Numbered from the stretch's first letter, positions 1 to 8,879 are shown. The stretch: 64,000 nucleotides of DNA from Streptacidiphilus jiangxiensis (GCF_900109465.1 NZ_FOAZ01000002.1:62001-126000); one strand, 5' to 3'. Numbers and translations are program-made. The notes: generated by a model from the letters alone, not told the origin.

Positions 1-813
1 ATGACGCACACGAAGAAGACGACGGCCAGGGTCCTGGCGATGGCGGCCCCGATGGCGCTGCTCGCCCTGCCGCTGACCGCGTTCAGCGCCTCGGCCGCGA
101 CCTCGGCCGCGAGCGCGCAGTCGAGCGGCGGCACCACCTACATGGCGACGCTGAACCCGCTCAACCACGCCAGCGGCTCGGGCATGCTGATGCTCCAGCT
201 CAACGGCTCGCAGGCCGTCATCACCGAGAACGTCAACGGCCTGGCCACGACGTTCATGAACGCGCCGTACCCGCACGTGCAGCACATCCACATCAACGGG
301 ATGGGCACGTGCCCGACCACCGCCGCGGACACCAACGGCGACGGCGTCATCAGCACCACGGAGGGCGGCCCGGCCTACGGGGCGATCGGCACCACGCTGA
401 GCGTGAGCGGCGACACCAGCCCGGCGGCCGGCACCGACGTCAAGACCGCGCCGTCCGGCGGGACCTACCAGTACTCCCGGACCATCACCCTCGACTCGGC
501 GACCGTGGCCTCGATCAAGGCCGGCAAGGCCGTCATCGTGGTCCACGGACTGGACCCGACCACGCTGAGCGCCAAGGCCCAGTCCGAGAAGAGCGACCTG
601 GTGCCCTCGCTGCCGCTGGCAGCGACCTCCCCCGCGCTGTGCGGGCCGCTGGCCGTCTCCCAGATGGCCATGGTTCCCGGCGGTGGAGTGAACACCGGTG
701 GCGGCGGGACCTCCGGCGTCCACGACATCGGGCTGTACGCGGCCGGTGCGGGCCTGGCAGCCGCCGCGGGCGGTGCCCTGGTCCTGCGTCGACGGATCAC
801 CGTCGAGAAGTAG
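1..813 (+). CDS. CHRD-like secreted, cell-wall-anchored protein
   Basis: A 270-aa protein with a Sec-type signal peptide (KKTT, then a hydrophobic stretch ending in Ala-rich FSASAA). The middle (about residues 45-190) resembles a CHRD-type domain: the histidine-rich HVQHIHINGMGTC and a Gly/Thr-rich beta pattern. The C-terminus has a Gly-rich linker with GVNTGGGG, a hydrophobic segment and an RRR tail, the layout of a sortase substrate but without classical LPXTG. The adjacent sortase gene, 6 nt downstream, is the obvious partner. The ATG is the first base of the window, so an upstream start cannot be excluded. The molecular function is unknown. Confidence 0.75.
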   Translation: MTHTKKTTARVLAMAAPMALLALPLTAFSASAATSAASAQSSGGTTYMATLNPLNHASGSGMLMLQLNGSQAVITENVNGLATTFMNAPYPHVQHIHINGMGTCPTTAADTNGDGVISTTEGGPAYGAIGTTLSVSGDTSPAAGTDVKTAPSGGTYQYSRTITLDSATVASIKAGKAVIVVHGLDPTTLSAKAQSEKSDLVPSLPLAATSPALCGPLAVSQMAMVPGGGVNTGGGGTSGVHDIGLYAAGAGLAAAAGGALVLRRRITVEK

Positions 814-819
814 ACGCTC

Positions 820-1536
820 ATGTCCTGGCTGACACGACAGTCGGGTCGTGGCCGCCGGCGCCTGCTGGCGTCGGCGGCCACCGGCCTGCTGCTCGCAGCG
901 GGAGGGACACTGGCCCTGGGGGTCTCCGAACAACAGCACGCGCCCAGGCCACCCGCCTCGGCCGCACTCCCGAGCAGCAACCCGGCCATTCCGCACCCGG
1001 CCGCCACGCCCGCCGGCGCACCGGGCACCAGCGGCGCCCCGTCCGCTGTTCCGCCCGCACCGGCCGCCCGTGCGGTGACGCCGACCGCGATCAGCATCCC
1101 GGCGATCGGTGTGCAGCACGCGCTGCTGAGCCTGGGTCAGAACTCCGACGGCACCTTGCAGGTACCGCCCCTCTCCGACGTCTCCGCCCCCGGCTGGGAC
1201 CACAACTCGCCGGTCCCCGGCCAGGTGGGACCGGCGGTCGTGGTGGGCCACATCGACGGCACCACCGGAGCGGAGGGCGTCTTCTACTCCCTGGGTGCGC
1301 TGCGTCCGGGTGACACCGTGTCCATCACCCGCAGCGACGGCACCGTGGCGGTGTTCCGGATCGACGGCGTGAACGTCTACGCCAAGGACGCCTTCCCCAC
1401 CCTGACGGTCTACGGCAACACCACCAACCCCCAGCTCCGCCTGATCACCTGCGGCGGGCGGTTCGACCACGCCACCCAGCACTACCTGGACAACACCGTC
1501 GCCTACGCCACGCTCACCGGCATCCACCGGGGCTGA
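820..1536 (+). CDS. class F sortase
   Basis: A 238-aa membrane-anchored transpeptidase that should cleave a C-terminal sorting signal and link the protein to the cell wall. It has an N-terminal RRR plus one membrane segment (about residues 14-33), a Pro/Ala-rich extracytoplasmic linker, then the sortase barrel from about residue 88. The catalytic His is H144 (VVVGHIDG), the catalytic Cys C211 (LITCGG) and the Arg probably R214. The TCGG..FD...Y..N pattern is typical of actinobacterial class F enzymes. Only 6 nt separate it from the preceding substrate-like gene and no strong ribosome site is seen, so translation is probably coupled. Confidence 0.88.
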   Translation: MSWLTRQSGRGRRRLLASAATGLLLAAGGTLALGVSEQQHAPRPPASAALPSSNPAIPHPAATPAGAPGTSGAPSAVPPAPAARAVTPTAISIPAIGVQHALLSLGQNSDGTLQVPPLSDVSAPGWDHNSPVPGQVGPAVVVGHIDGTTGAEGVFYSLGALRPGDTVSITRSDGTVAVFRIDGVNVYAKDAFPTLTVYGNTTNPQLRLITCGGRFDHATQHYLDNTVAYATLTGIHRG

Positions 1537-1562
1537 CCGCGCCGACACACGAGGAGGAGACG

Positions 1563-2207
1563 ATGAACACCCGAGAACGGACCGTCAGCGCGGCGCCGGC
1601 GAACGGCCAGCGACGCGGCGGCCGCCGCTTCCTGCTCGCCACCACCGCGGCAGTCGGCGCCCTGGCAGCAGGATGCGCCGGCACGGGACACCTCTCCGCA
1701 GGCCCCGCCCGCGCACCGGCATCCCTGAGTGCCTCCGCGGCACCAGGGATGCGGATGCCCGCCTCGGAGCAGACGGCCGGACCGTCGGCGTCCGCGCTGA
1801 TGGTGTGCTCGCCCGAGATCCGCAAGGACGTCACCAGCATCCTCGCCCCGCTGAAGGTGCCCACCACGACCACCAGCTGGACCGATCACCTCTACACCTG
1901 CACGTACCAGCTGCCGACCGGCCGGCTGGTGCTCTCGGTGAAGGAATCACCCGACCCCGCGAGCGCGACCGCCTACTTCGACACGCTGCGCACCCACCTC
2001 GGCCGCACCACCGCGCTGACGGCGGCCCAGGCTCTGGGCAATCCCGGTTACGAGTCCGCCGATGGCACGGTCGTCGTCCTCAAGGACGGCAAGACCCTCC
2101 GCGTCGACGCCACCGGTATGCCGACCGCGTCCGGACCGCACCAGCTGTCCCGAGGCGACCTGGCCTACGAGATCGCCAGCGACGTCCTCGGCTGCTGGAA
2201 CGAATAG
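1563..2207 (+). CDS. putative lipoprotein, unknown function
   Basis: A 214-aa exported protein with an RR-containing N-terminus, a hydrophobic segment and a lipobox LAAGC with lipidated Cys38. The mature part (about 75-214) has paired cysteines (MVCSPEI, YTCTYQL, LGCWNE) and an alpha/beta pattern seen in many small actinobacterial lipoproteins of unknown role. A GAGGAGGAG ribosome site precedes the ATG. It lies 26 nt after the sortase gene in an envelope operon. I do not recognise a specific family. Confidence 0.75.
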   Translation: MNTRERTVSAAPANGQRRGGRRFLLATTAAVGALAAGCAGTGHLSAGPARAPASLSASAAPGMRMPASEQTAGPSASALMVCSPEIRKDVTSILAPLKVPTTTTSWTDHLYTCTYQLPTGRLVLSVKESPDPASATAYFDTLRTHLGRTTALTAAQALGNPGYESADGTVVVLKDGKTLRVDATGMPTASGPHQLSRGDLAYEIASDVLGCWNE

Positions 2208-2246
2208 CCCCGGACCCCAGCCACCCTTCACGCGAAAGGACATGAG

Positions 2247-2663
2247 ATGCCAAGACTTCGCCTCCGGGTCGCGCTCCCCGCAGCCGTCCTGATGCTGGCG
2301 GCGGGAGGCTGCTCCTCCGCAGCCGTCCAGTCCAGTCCGACGCCGGCCACTCCCCCGAGCTCCCAGAGCGCTCCCAGCACCCCGGGTCCCCCGAGTTCGC
2401 GACCCAGCACCGCCGCCGCGCAGATCGTGATCGACAACTTCGCCTACAGCCCCGCGAACCTCACCGTGCACCCGGGGGAGAGCATCACCGTGGTCAACCA
2501 CGACTCCGCCACCCACACCCTCACCGCGCGACCGGGCAGTGCCTTCGACACCGGACCCATCAACCCGGGCAAGTCGGCCACCTTCACCGCACCCGCCAAC
2601 CCCGGCACCTATCCCTACGTCTGCACCCACGCGTCCATGCACGGCACGCTGACGGTCGACTAG
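2247..2663 (+). CDS. cupredoxin-like (plastocyanin/azurin) lipoprotein
   Basis: A 138-aa lipoprotein (lipobox around Cys22, LAAGGC) followed by a Ser/Pro/Thr-rich linker and a single cupredoxin domain (about 60-138). Likely type-1 copper ligands are H90 (SATHTLT), C126, H128 and M131 (YVCTHASMHG). It may carry electrons or bind copper on the outer face of the membrane. It sits between the lipoprotein gene and two membrane-protein genes in the same direction, so a role in an extracytoplasmic redox or copper function is plausible but not shown. Confidence 0.85.
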   Translation: MPRLRLRVALPAAVLMLAAGGCSSAAVQSSPTPATPPSSQSAPSTPGPPSSRPSTAAAQIVIDNFAYSPANLTVHPGESITVVNHDSATHTLTARPGSAFDTGPINPGKSATFTAPANPGTYPYVCTHASMHGTLTVD

Positions 2664-2673
2664 GGAGCCACTG

Positions 2674-3153
2674 ATGAACGCGCTGCGCATGGCCCTGCGA
2701 GTTGCCGCTGCGGCGGGCCTCGCGGTCGACGCCTACGTCCACCTGAAACTGGCTCACCAGTACTCCGCCGTCGCCTCCACCACCATCAGCGAGGGCACCC
2801 TGTTCCGCATCGAGGGCGCCGCCGCCATCGTCGCGGCGCTGCTCGTACTGGTCTGGCGGCACCGGCTCGGCGACGGCTTCGCCTGGCTGACCGCCGCCGC
2901 CGGGCTCGCGGCGATCGTGTTCTACCGCTACATCGACCCAGGAGCACTCGGCCCGGTGCCCGACATGTACGAGCCGATCTGGTTCAACGACAAGGTCCTC
3001 GCCCTGGCCGGCCAGGCCCTCGCCCTGGCGGCACTGACCCCGCTGATCATCGGAGGGCGCCTACGCCGACGGCACGTCAGCCGTCGCTCTCGGCAGCACG
3101 CCGACGAGGCAGCAGCCCACCACCCATCCGTCCACGATCACCCCGGTGCGTGA
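2674..3153 (+). CDS. small polytopic membrane protein
   Basis: A 159-aa protein with about four hydrophobic segments (near residues 5-22, 48-64, 70-86 and 108-128) and a charged, His-rich C-terminal tail. GGGAG precedes the ATG and only 10 nt separate it from the cupredoxin gene, so they are probably cotranscribed. No catalytic motif was recognised; similar unannotated membrane proteins are common in streptomycetes. Confidence 0.75.
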   Translation: MNALRMALRVAAAAGLAVDAYVHLKLAHQYSAVASTTISEGTLFRIEGAAAIVAALLVLVWRHRLGDGFAWLTAAAGLAAIVFYRYIDPGALGPVPDMYEPIWFNDKVLALAGQALALAALTPLIIGGRLRRRHVSRRSRQHADEAAAHHPSVHDHPGA

Positions 3154-3196
3154 CTGACGCCCCGCGCTCGCCCACCGCCCGGCCCCGGAGGCCGCC

Positions 3197-4267
3197 ATGA
3201 CCGTCACCCGCCGACACATCCAGATCGCCCTGGGCGTGCTCTGGCTCCTGGACGGAGCCCTGCAACTGCAGTCGTACATGTTCACCAGTGGCTTCGCCCA
3301 CCAGATCATCGAACCCGCCGCCGCCGGCCAGCCCGTCGCCGTCGCCGCACCCGTCCACTGGGCGGCGCACCTGATCGCGACCGCACCCGTGCTGACGAAC
3401 CTGATCTTCGCACTCGGCCAACTCGCCCTCGGAGCAGGACTGCTGTGGGTGCGCACCGCACGCTGGGCGCTCGCCGGCTCCATCGCCTGGGCCCTTTCGG
3501 TATGGCTCCTGGGCGAGGGACTGGGCGGACTCGCCGGCGGCCACACCCTGCTGCTGACCGGCGCGCCGGGAGCCGTGCTCCTGTACGCCATGGCCGCCGT
3601 CCTGGCCTGGCCCCGGCGCACGCCCCGCCCCGTCGGCGCCACCGGCCGGCTGCACGGCGACACACCACCCTCCGCCTGGGCGGCACCGGTCTGGGCCCTG
3701 CTGTGGAGCGGAGGCGCGGTCCTCCAGCTCCTGCCGGGCAACGGCGCGGTACCGGCCATCGCCTCCTCGGCCGACTCCGCACCAGGGCCACTGGCATCCG
3801 CGGACCGCTCACTCGCCGCAGCCATGTCCGCTCACGGCACCGTGATGACCGTCGGACTGGCCCTGCTCATGGCAGCTGTAGGCCTGGGAGTCCTGGCCCC
3901 GCGACCCTGGCGCACGACGGCCGCGTGCACCGGGATCGTTCTTGCCCTGGTGTTCTGGATGTTGGGAGAGGGAGCCGGATTGCTCACCAGCGGTCACTCC
4001 ACCGACCCCAACACCGGGCCGCTGCTCGTTCTCCTCGCTGTCGCTGTGCTCGGAGCGCCAACCGATCTCAACCTCTCTCGCTGGCTGGGTGCACACCTGT
4101 GGGAGCCCGATCTATTGGGCGAGGGCCGGGGCTTCCGCACCCGGCAGGCCGACGAGTTCGCACAGGCCGGCTTGCCTACTCCGGCTGCGATCGCCTCGGC
4201 GGTGACTACACCTGAGAAGACGGACCCAGAGGGCCTGCACCGGCTTCCCGATCAAGGGTGCGCTTGA
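3197..4267 (+). CDS. polytopic membrane protein, unknown function
   Basis: A 356-aa protein with about eight to nine hydrophobic segments over residues 1-290, starting HIQIALGVLWLLDGALQ, then a soluble tail of about 65 residues. GGAGG lies just before the ATG. It is the last gene of the envelope operon. The final 62 bases overlap the 3' end of the convergent SRPBCC gene, so the tail may be a read-on extension. I recognise no transport or enzyme motif. Confidence 0.7.
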   Translation: MTVTRRHIQIALGVLWLLDGALQLQSYMFTSGFAHQIIEPAAAGQPVAVAAPVHWAAHLIATAPVLTNLIFALGQLALGAGLLWVRTARWALAGSIAWALSVWLLGEGLGGLAGGHTLLLTGAPGAVLLYAMAAVLAWPRRTPRPVGATGRLHGDTPPSAWAAPVWALLWSGGAVLQLLPGNGAVPAIASSADSAPGPLASADRSLAAAMSAHGTVMTVGLALLMAAVGLGVLAPRPWRTTAACTGIVLALVFWMLGEGAGLLTSGHSTDPNTGPLLVLLAVAVLGAPTDLNLSRWLGAHLWEPDLLGEGRGFRTRQADEFAQAGLPTPAAIASAVTTPEKTDPEGLHRLPDQGCA

Positions 4268-4643
4268 TCACTCGGAGTCCCTCGTCGACCATCTCGGCGA
4301 TGGGTTCGCCGAAGCTGTCCGGGGTGACGTCGATGATCCAGACGAAGCGACTGCGACCCTCGGAATCGCTGATGACCTGCATGGACGCGTGGTGATGCTT
4401 GGGCTCCAGGGAGCCGCCGACCACCGCGTAGGCGATGCGCCGGGCCTCGTCGTCGATGTCCACGATCAGCTCGTGCACGACGGCACCGCTCGCGAAGGTC
4501 ACGATCCTGATGTCGCCCTCGACGCTGGTATCGGTGACAAAGCCCGGCGCGAGGCGTTTGTCGACCTCACCGAAATCGCGGACTGCTGCCCAGATGTTTT
4601 CGGGAGTCTCGTGGATCAGGATGTCGCGGTGGATGGACGCCAT
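4206..4643 (-). CDS. SRPBCC (polyketide-cyclase-like) family protein
   Basis: A 145-aa START/Bet v1-fold protein. It begins with the family signature IHRDILIHETPENIWAAVRD and continues with alternating beta strands (RIVTFASGAVVHELIVDID, RFVWIIDVTPD) and a long C-terminal helix. The family binds hydrophobic ligands; no substrate can be inferred. AAAGGAG precedes the ATG. It is followed on the same strand, upstream, by a VOC protein gene. Confidence 0.82.
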   Translation of the reverse strand: MASIHRDILIHETPENIWAAVRDFGEVDKRLAPGFVTDTSVEGDIRIVTFASGAVVHELIVDIDDEARRIAYAVVGGSLEPKHHHASMQVISDSEGRSRFVWIIDVTPDSFGEPIAEMVDEGLRVIKRTLDREAGAGPLGPSSQV

Positions 4644-4671
4644 CGGTCGGTCTCCTTTGTCTGCGGGGTGC

Positions 4672-5088
4672 TCAGTTGCCGGTGGTGTCTGCGGTGAGGC
4701 AGAACGGGTGGCCCTCGGGGTCGGTCAGGACGATCCACTGGCCGTCGCCTGGCTGGAACGCGGGGCGGGCGGCCCCGATGCCGAGGAGCTCCTCGGTCGC
4801 GCCGTCCAGGTCGGTGACGGTGAAGTCGAGGTGCATGTGCGTGGCGCCGTCGGGCCAGTCCGGCGGCCGGTGGCCCCCGATGCGGACGAAGGCGAGCTGG
4901 ACCGAGGGTCCGTCGCCCAGAGACGCGAAGTTCTGGTCGCTGCAGGTGATCTCCCAGCCGGTGGCCTTCTGGTAGAACGCGGCGAGCGCGGCCGGCTCGG
5001 CGCAGTCGATGACGACCGTGCTCAGTTGCTTGCCGTATCCCCTCAGTGGCTGTGCTGCACGAGGTGCGAAGGGAACGGCCCCTCGCAC
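4672..5088 (-). CDS. VOC (glyoxalase/bleomycin resistance) family protein
   Basis: A 138-aa protein with the vicinal-oxygen-chelate pattern: LSTVVIDCAEPAALAAFYQK, HMHLDFTVTDLDGATEEL and WIVLTDPEGHPFCL. Metal-ligand type residues H and E appear in the expected strands. The exact start is uncertain: the conserved part begins about 20 residues after the ATG used and no nearer ATG or GTG exists. It lies 28 nt upstream of the SRPBCC gene, probably one transcript. The substrate is unknown. Confidence 0.78.
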   Translation of the reverse strand: MRGAVPFAPRAAQPLRGYGKQLSTVVIDCAEPAALAAFYQKATGWEITCSDQNFASLGDGPSVQLAFVRIGGHRPPDWPDGATHMHLDFTVTDLDGATEELLGIGAARPAFQPGDGQWIVLTDPEGHPFCLTADTTGN

Positions 5089-5169
5089 CCCGCCAGCGTG
5101 CCCGCCGCGGTGGGCCCCGTCTTGAACATCCTTGCGCGGCTGTCAGACCGGCCGCGTAGCGTTCGAAGG

Positions 5170-5575
5170 GTGCTCACCGCCACTCCCGTCGCCACCCGTC
5201 CCGACTTCGGCATCAGCGCGGTGGCCTGCCGCGACGACCACACCCGCTGGTCGGCACCGGAGGTCCGCAGCGACTACCGCGTCGTGCTCGTACGCCGCGG
5301 GAGGTTCCGCAGGATGACGACCGGGGTTCCCGCCGACATCGACGCGACCCTCGCCTACGTGGGATATCCGGATGAGGAGGAGTTCGGTGACCCACTACCG
5401 CCACCGCGTCCGCATCGGCCGCGCCCTCGACCGCCTGGAGGCCGGTGAACCGAGCCTCAGCGCTGTCGCGGCAGACCTCGGGTACGCCGACCAGGCCCAC
5501 CTGACGCGGACCATGCGCCAGCACCTCGGCCACACGCCGACCGTCCTTCGGCGCCTTCTGACTCCCCCGCGCTGA
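5170..5575 (+). pseudogene. AraC-family regulator remnant with internal deletion
   Basis: Two pieces of one AraC-type protein are joined out of frame. From the GTG, one frame gives an N-terminal part with ISAVACRDDHTRW and RSDYRVVLVRRGRFRRM, ending near YVGYPDEEE. About base 5385 the similarity moves to another frame, THYRHRVRIGRALDRLEAG and AVAADLGYADQAHLTRTMR, the C-terminal helix-turn-helix of this family. Roughly 100 residues, including the first helix-turn-helix, are missing. It is therefore probably inactive. It could be read as two short proteins, but neither is a complete domain. Confidence 0.75.
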
Positions 5576-5639
5576 TCGCCGCACAGGGCTGGCCCTTCTT
5601 GTTGGTCGGGCCTCGGGTCCTCGGATGGCGAGCGGACGG

Positions 5640-6797
5640 TCACCGCAGAGGACCGAAGAACGTCCGCACGTCGGCGACCAGGAGGTCGGGTGCTTCGAGG
5701 GCGGCGAAGTGGCCGCCGCGGTCGTACTCCGACCAGTGCGTGATGTTGTTGCCGTATTCGGCGTAGCGACGGATCGCCACGTCATGTGCGAAGACGGCGA
5801 CGCCGGTCGGCGTGGTGGCGGGCGAGGAGTGCCAGGTGCCCGCGTGCATGTTCTCGTAGTACATGTGCGCGGCCGAGCCCGCCGTGCCCGTGAGCCAGTA
5901 CAGCATCACGTTGGTGAGCAGTAGATCGCGGTCGACGGCGCTCTCGGGAAGCTCGGCGGCCGGGAAGGTCCACTCCTTGAACTTCTCCACGATCCAGGCG
6001 AGTTGTCCGACCGGGGAGTCGTGCAGCCCGTACGCCAGGGTCTGCGGCCGGGTGGCCTGGATCTGGAAGTAGCCACCCCCGTCGTCCAGGTAGTCCTTGA
6101 GGCGCTCCAGCCGCGCCAGCTCCGCGTCGGTGAAGGTGGCTCTCTCCTCCTCCGACACGTCGCCGAAGGGGATGAACCCGAAGGTGGCGGCGTTGACGTG
6201 CACCCCGACGACCCGGTCGGTGGCGGTCCGGCCCAACTCCGGCGCGACGAACGCACCCAGGTCACCTCCCTGGGCGCCGTACCGCTGATAGCCGAGCCGG
6301 CCCATCAGCTCGGCCCAGGCAGCGGCGACCCGGCCGGTGTTCCAGCCGGCCTCGCGGGTCGGCCCGGAGAAGCCGAACCCGGGCAGCGAGGGGATGACCA
6401 GATGGAAGGCGTCCGCCGCGACACCGCCGTGTGCGACCGGGTCGGTGAGCGGGCCGATGACGTCGAGGAACTCCACGACCGACCCGGGCCAGCCGTGGGT
6501 GAGGACCAGCGGCATGGCATCCGGCTCGGGCGAACGCACGTGCAGGAAGTGCACGTTCTGCCCGTCGATCTCCGTGGTGAACTGCGGTATCTCGTTCAAC
6601 TCGGCCTCGTGCTTGCGCCAGTCGTAGGACGTGCGCCAGTACTCGACCAACTCCTTGAGATAGCCGAGTGGCACACCGCGGCTCCACTCGGCTCCGGGCA
6701 GTTCGGCCGGCCAGCGGACGGCCGTCAGCCGCGCAGACAGGTCGTCAAGGTCGCTCTGGGGAATGTCGATCCGGAAGGGAGTGATCGTTTCGCTCAT
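5640..6797 (-). CDS. epoxide hydrolase family protein
   Basis: A 385-aa alpha/beta hydrolase with the epoxide-hydrolase N-terminal region ([17 protein letters not shown], then [15 protein letters not shown]), the oxyanion-hole motif HGWPGS, a nucleophile elbow [11 protein letters not shown] with the catalytic Asp, and a late His in [12 protein letters not shown]. The ATG at 6797 is chosen because it begins the conserved N-terminus; longer frames run through the divergent promoter. It should hydrolyse epoxides to diols in the cytoplasm. It is divergent from the WYL regulator gene with only 63 bp between them, which suggests local control. Confidence 0.88.
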   Translation of the reverse strand: MSETITPFRIDIPQSDLDDLSARLTAVRWPAELPGAEWSRGVPLGYLKELVEYWRTSYDWRKHEAELNEIPQFTTEIDGQNVHFLHVRSPEPDAMPLVLTHGWPGSVVEFLDVIGPLTDPVAHGGVAADAFHLVIPSLPGFGFSGPTREAGWNTGRVAAAWAELMGRLGYQRYGAQGGDLGAFVAPELGRTATDRVVGVHVNAATFGFIPFGDVSEEERATFTDAELARLERLKDYLDDGGGYFQIQATRPQTLAYGLHDSPVGQLAWIVEKFKEWTFPAAELPESAVDRDLLLTNVMLYWLTGTAGSAAHMYYENMHAGTWHSSPATTPTGVAVFAHDVAIRRYAEYGNNITHWSEYDRGGHFAALEAPDLLVADVRTFFGPLR

Positions 6798-6821
6798 GAA
6801 GAGAAAGCTATCGGCACAAGC

Positions 6822-6836
6822 GGACACCTTCTGTCC
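6822..6836. promoter_or_regulatory. palindromic operator candidate
   Basis: GGACA, 5 nt, TGTCC: a perfect inverted repeat in the 63-bp divergent gap between the epoxide hydrolase and WYL regulator genes. It is well placed to control both; binding is inferred. Confidence 0.4.
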
Positions 6837-6860
6837 TATAGAGCTGGCAGGCTCTGCGAC

Positions 6861-7859
6861 ATGAAGGAAACCTCCGCCCGCCTGCTCCGGCTGCTGACGC
6901 TGCTGCAGTCGCACCGCGAATGGTCAGGCCAGGACCTGGCCGACCGTCTCGGGGTGAGCACCCGGACCGTCCGCCGGGACGTCGACAAGCTGCGCGACCT
7001 GGACTACCCGGTCAACGCCGTCAAGGGCATCGACGGCGGCTACCGTCTGGGCGCCGGAGCCCAACTGCCACCGCTGCTCCTGGACGACGAGGAGGCGGTG
7101 GCGATCGCGGTAGCGCTGCGCACGGCTGCCGGCAGCGGCGTCGCCGGGATCGGCGAGACGGCCCTGCGCGCCCTGGTCAAACTCGAACAGGTTCTGCCCA
7201 CGAGGCTGCGACATCGGGTCAAGGCCCTCCAGGTGTCCACCGTGCGCGCCCACAGCGCCGCCCCCACCGTGGACGCCGAGGTTCTCACGATGGTCGGGAC
7301 CGCCTGCCGCGACCACCGGCAGCTCCGGTTCGACTACCTCAGCCACGACGGCGACGCCAGCGCCCGCGTCACCGAGCCGCACGAACTCGTCACCTGGGGC
7401 CCGCGCTGGTACCTGGTGGCCTGGGACCTCGAACGCCACGACTGGCGCACCTTCCGGGTGGACCGGATCCGCCCCCGGACCCCCACCGACGGCCCGCGCT
7501 TCACCCCCCGCCACCTCCCCGGCGGAGACGCGGCCGCACACGCCGCACGCGGCGTCGCCCAGATGTGGCCCTACCGGGCCACCATCCGCCTGAACGCCCC
7601 GGCCCACTCCGGCCCGGCCCGGGACGCCGCCACCTACGGCACCATCGAGCCCGTCGACGAGCACAGCTGCCTGCTGCACGCCGGCGCCGACAGCCCCGCG
7701 CACTCGCCTTCCTCCTCGGCGCCCTGGAGATCGACTTCCACATCGAAGACGCACCGGAGCTGGCCGAACACCTCCAGCGCACCGCCGACCGCTACCGCCG
7801 CGCCACCACCACAGCGGGCTGACCGGGCGCCGTCAACGTCACGGGACCAGGCCTTGTAG
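6861..7859 (+). CDS. HTH-WYL (YafY-like) transcriptional regulator, 3' end frameshifted
   Basis: An N-terminal DeoR-like helix-turn-helix ([20 protein letters not shown]), then a WYL ligand-sensing domain ([29 protein letters not shown]). After [11 protein letters not shown] near base 7695 the frame becomes nonsense; the expected C-terminal sequence continues in the next frame as [15 protein letters not shown] and ends with a stop at 7822. One missing C in the run at about 7692-7695 explains this. It is either a recent mutation, leaving DNA binding intact but a garbled tail, or a sequencing error. It probably regulates the divergent epoxide hydrolase. Confidence 0.8.
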   Translation: MKETSARLLRLLTLLQSHREWSGQDLADRLGVSTRTVRRDVDKLRDLDYPVNAVKGIDGGYRLGAGAQLPPLLLDDEEAVAIAVALRTAAGSGVAGIGETALRALVKLEQVLPTRLRHRVKALQVSTVRAHSAAPTVDAEVLTMVGTACRDHRQLRFDYLSHDGDASARVTEPHELVTWGPRWYLVAWDLERHDWRTFRVDRIRPRTPTDGPRFTPRHLPGGDAAAHAARGVAQMWPYRATIRLNAPAHSGPARDAATYGTIEPVDEHSCLLHAGADSPAHSPSSSAPWRSTSTSKTHRSWPNTSSAPPTATAAPPPQRADRAPSTSRDQAL

Positions 7860-8246
7860 CTCGGTGTCCCAGTCGATGGTGTCGCCTTCGTCGCCGAGCG
7901 CCACGATCCGCAAGGTACGGCCGAGGAAGACGCGTATGTCGCTGCTGGCGATCAACAGCAGCCTGACCTCCGTGCCCTCGGGTAGGTCAAGGAGGGTCCA
8001 GTCCAGGGTGAGCGGTCGGATCCGAAGAGTCTGGCTGCCGCTCGGTTGACTGAGACCGAGCGTGAGGAGGTCGCGGTCGAGGCGCCATGTCTGTACGTGG
8101 GTGTCGGCGTGGATCTCGACCGTGACAGCGTAGGCGTCGGCCTGGTTGTACCGGAAGTGAACGCGTACGGGCACGGTGTGCCCGCAGGGCGTGCTGATCA
8201 GCACGCCGGTCACCTGGCAGTGCAGTCTGACGTTGTTGCGCTTCAT
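7839..8246 (-). CDS. SsgA-family sporulation/cell-division regulator
   Basis: A 135-aa SsgA-like protein (SALP). Family hallmarks are VPVRVHFRYNQADAYAVTVEIH, the WRLDRDLLTLGLSQPSG strand-helix and an acidic tail ([12 protein letters not shown]). SALPs steer septum placement and wall remodelling in sporulating actinomycetes. The inner ATG at 8246 is chosen because homologous sequence starts there. It is more divergent than the SsgA-like gene at 9128. Its 3' end runs against the frameshifted WYL regulator. Confidence 0.82.
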   Translation of the reverse strand: MKRNNVRLHCQVTGVLISTPCGHTVPVRVHFRYNQADAYAVTVEIHADTHVQTWRLDRDLLTLGLSQPSGSQTLRIRPLTLDWTLLDLPEGTEVRLLLIASSDIRVFLGRTLRIVALGDEGDTIDWDTELQGLVP

Positions 8247-8603
8247 GGCACTCACCTGCCTGGGCTGTCTCTGCCTGATATTCGTCGCCGAGCGCCCCAC
8301 GGATGGGATGCCAAGCAGACCTCCTTTCGCGCCTGCCCAGTCTCCGGCGGCCTTGGCGGCAGGGCTGGCCTCGCCGCTGCCCCGGGAGGTGAAGCTGAAG
8401 GCGGGACGCCAGCCCCTCTTGGCTGCGCCCTCTTGCGGTTCGCGCCACCGACGCTCAGTGCCTACCTCTGACCGGACACCGCAGTCCGTTCGGCCCGCAC
8501 CGGAGGCAGCGCGCCTTGAAGCTCGTGGGCCGCGTCGTTCATTCGGGCGGCGAATGGCTGAACGCGGATGCGATCAACATGGGCGCGTCGCAGGCTGGGG
8601 CGC
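8247..8603. other. intergenic region, no gene recognised
   Basis: 357 bp between a minus-strand SsgA-like gene and a plus-strand small gene, so it should hold divergent promoters. Short open frames here lack consistent third-position bias. I see no repeat or RNA gene. Confidence 0.4.
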
Positions 8604-8840
8604 ATGACCGAGCCTGCGTCCGCCGAGCGCCATCACGCCCATGTCGTCGTCCACCCCGTCGTCTCCGAGGGTGTCGCCCGGCCGTTCCGCCGCGTGGACA
8701 TCCTCGGCACGCAGGTCGGGAAGGCATACGGGCTCGATGACGTTACAGAGTTCTGCCGGCGCGCGGGCATGGACGAGTTCGACCTTGACGCTGAGCGCAT
8801 GGTGGAGTGGCAAGGCGGCGGTCCCGACGTGTGGGAATGA
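8604..8840 (+). CDS. small conserved hypothetical protein
   Basis: A 78-aa protein with HHAHVVVHPVVSEGVARPF, DILGTQVGKAYGLDDVTEF and the terminal signature EWQGGGPDVWE. Proteins of this size ending in a W-GGGPDVW motif are frequent in streptomycetes, in my recollection, but no function is known to me. A GGGG stretch precedes the ATG. No membrane segment. Confidence 0.6.
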   Translation: MTEPASAERHHAHVVVHPVVSEGVARPFRRVDILGTQVGKAYGLDDVTEFCRRAGMDEFDLDAERMVEWQGGGPDVWE

Positions 8841-8879
8841 CGCGCGACCAAGCCCAGATGGTGGCCCTGCCGACGGGAG

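Noticed and set aside
1947..2690. Minus-strand frame opposite the lipoprotein and cupredoxin genes
   Set aside because: Gly/Arg-rich shadow of two genes with lipoboxes and copper ligands.
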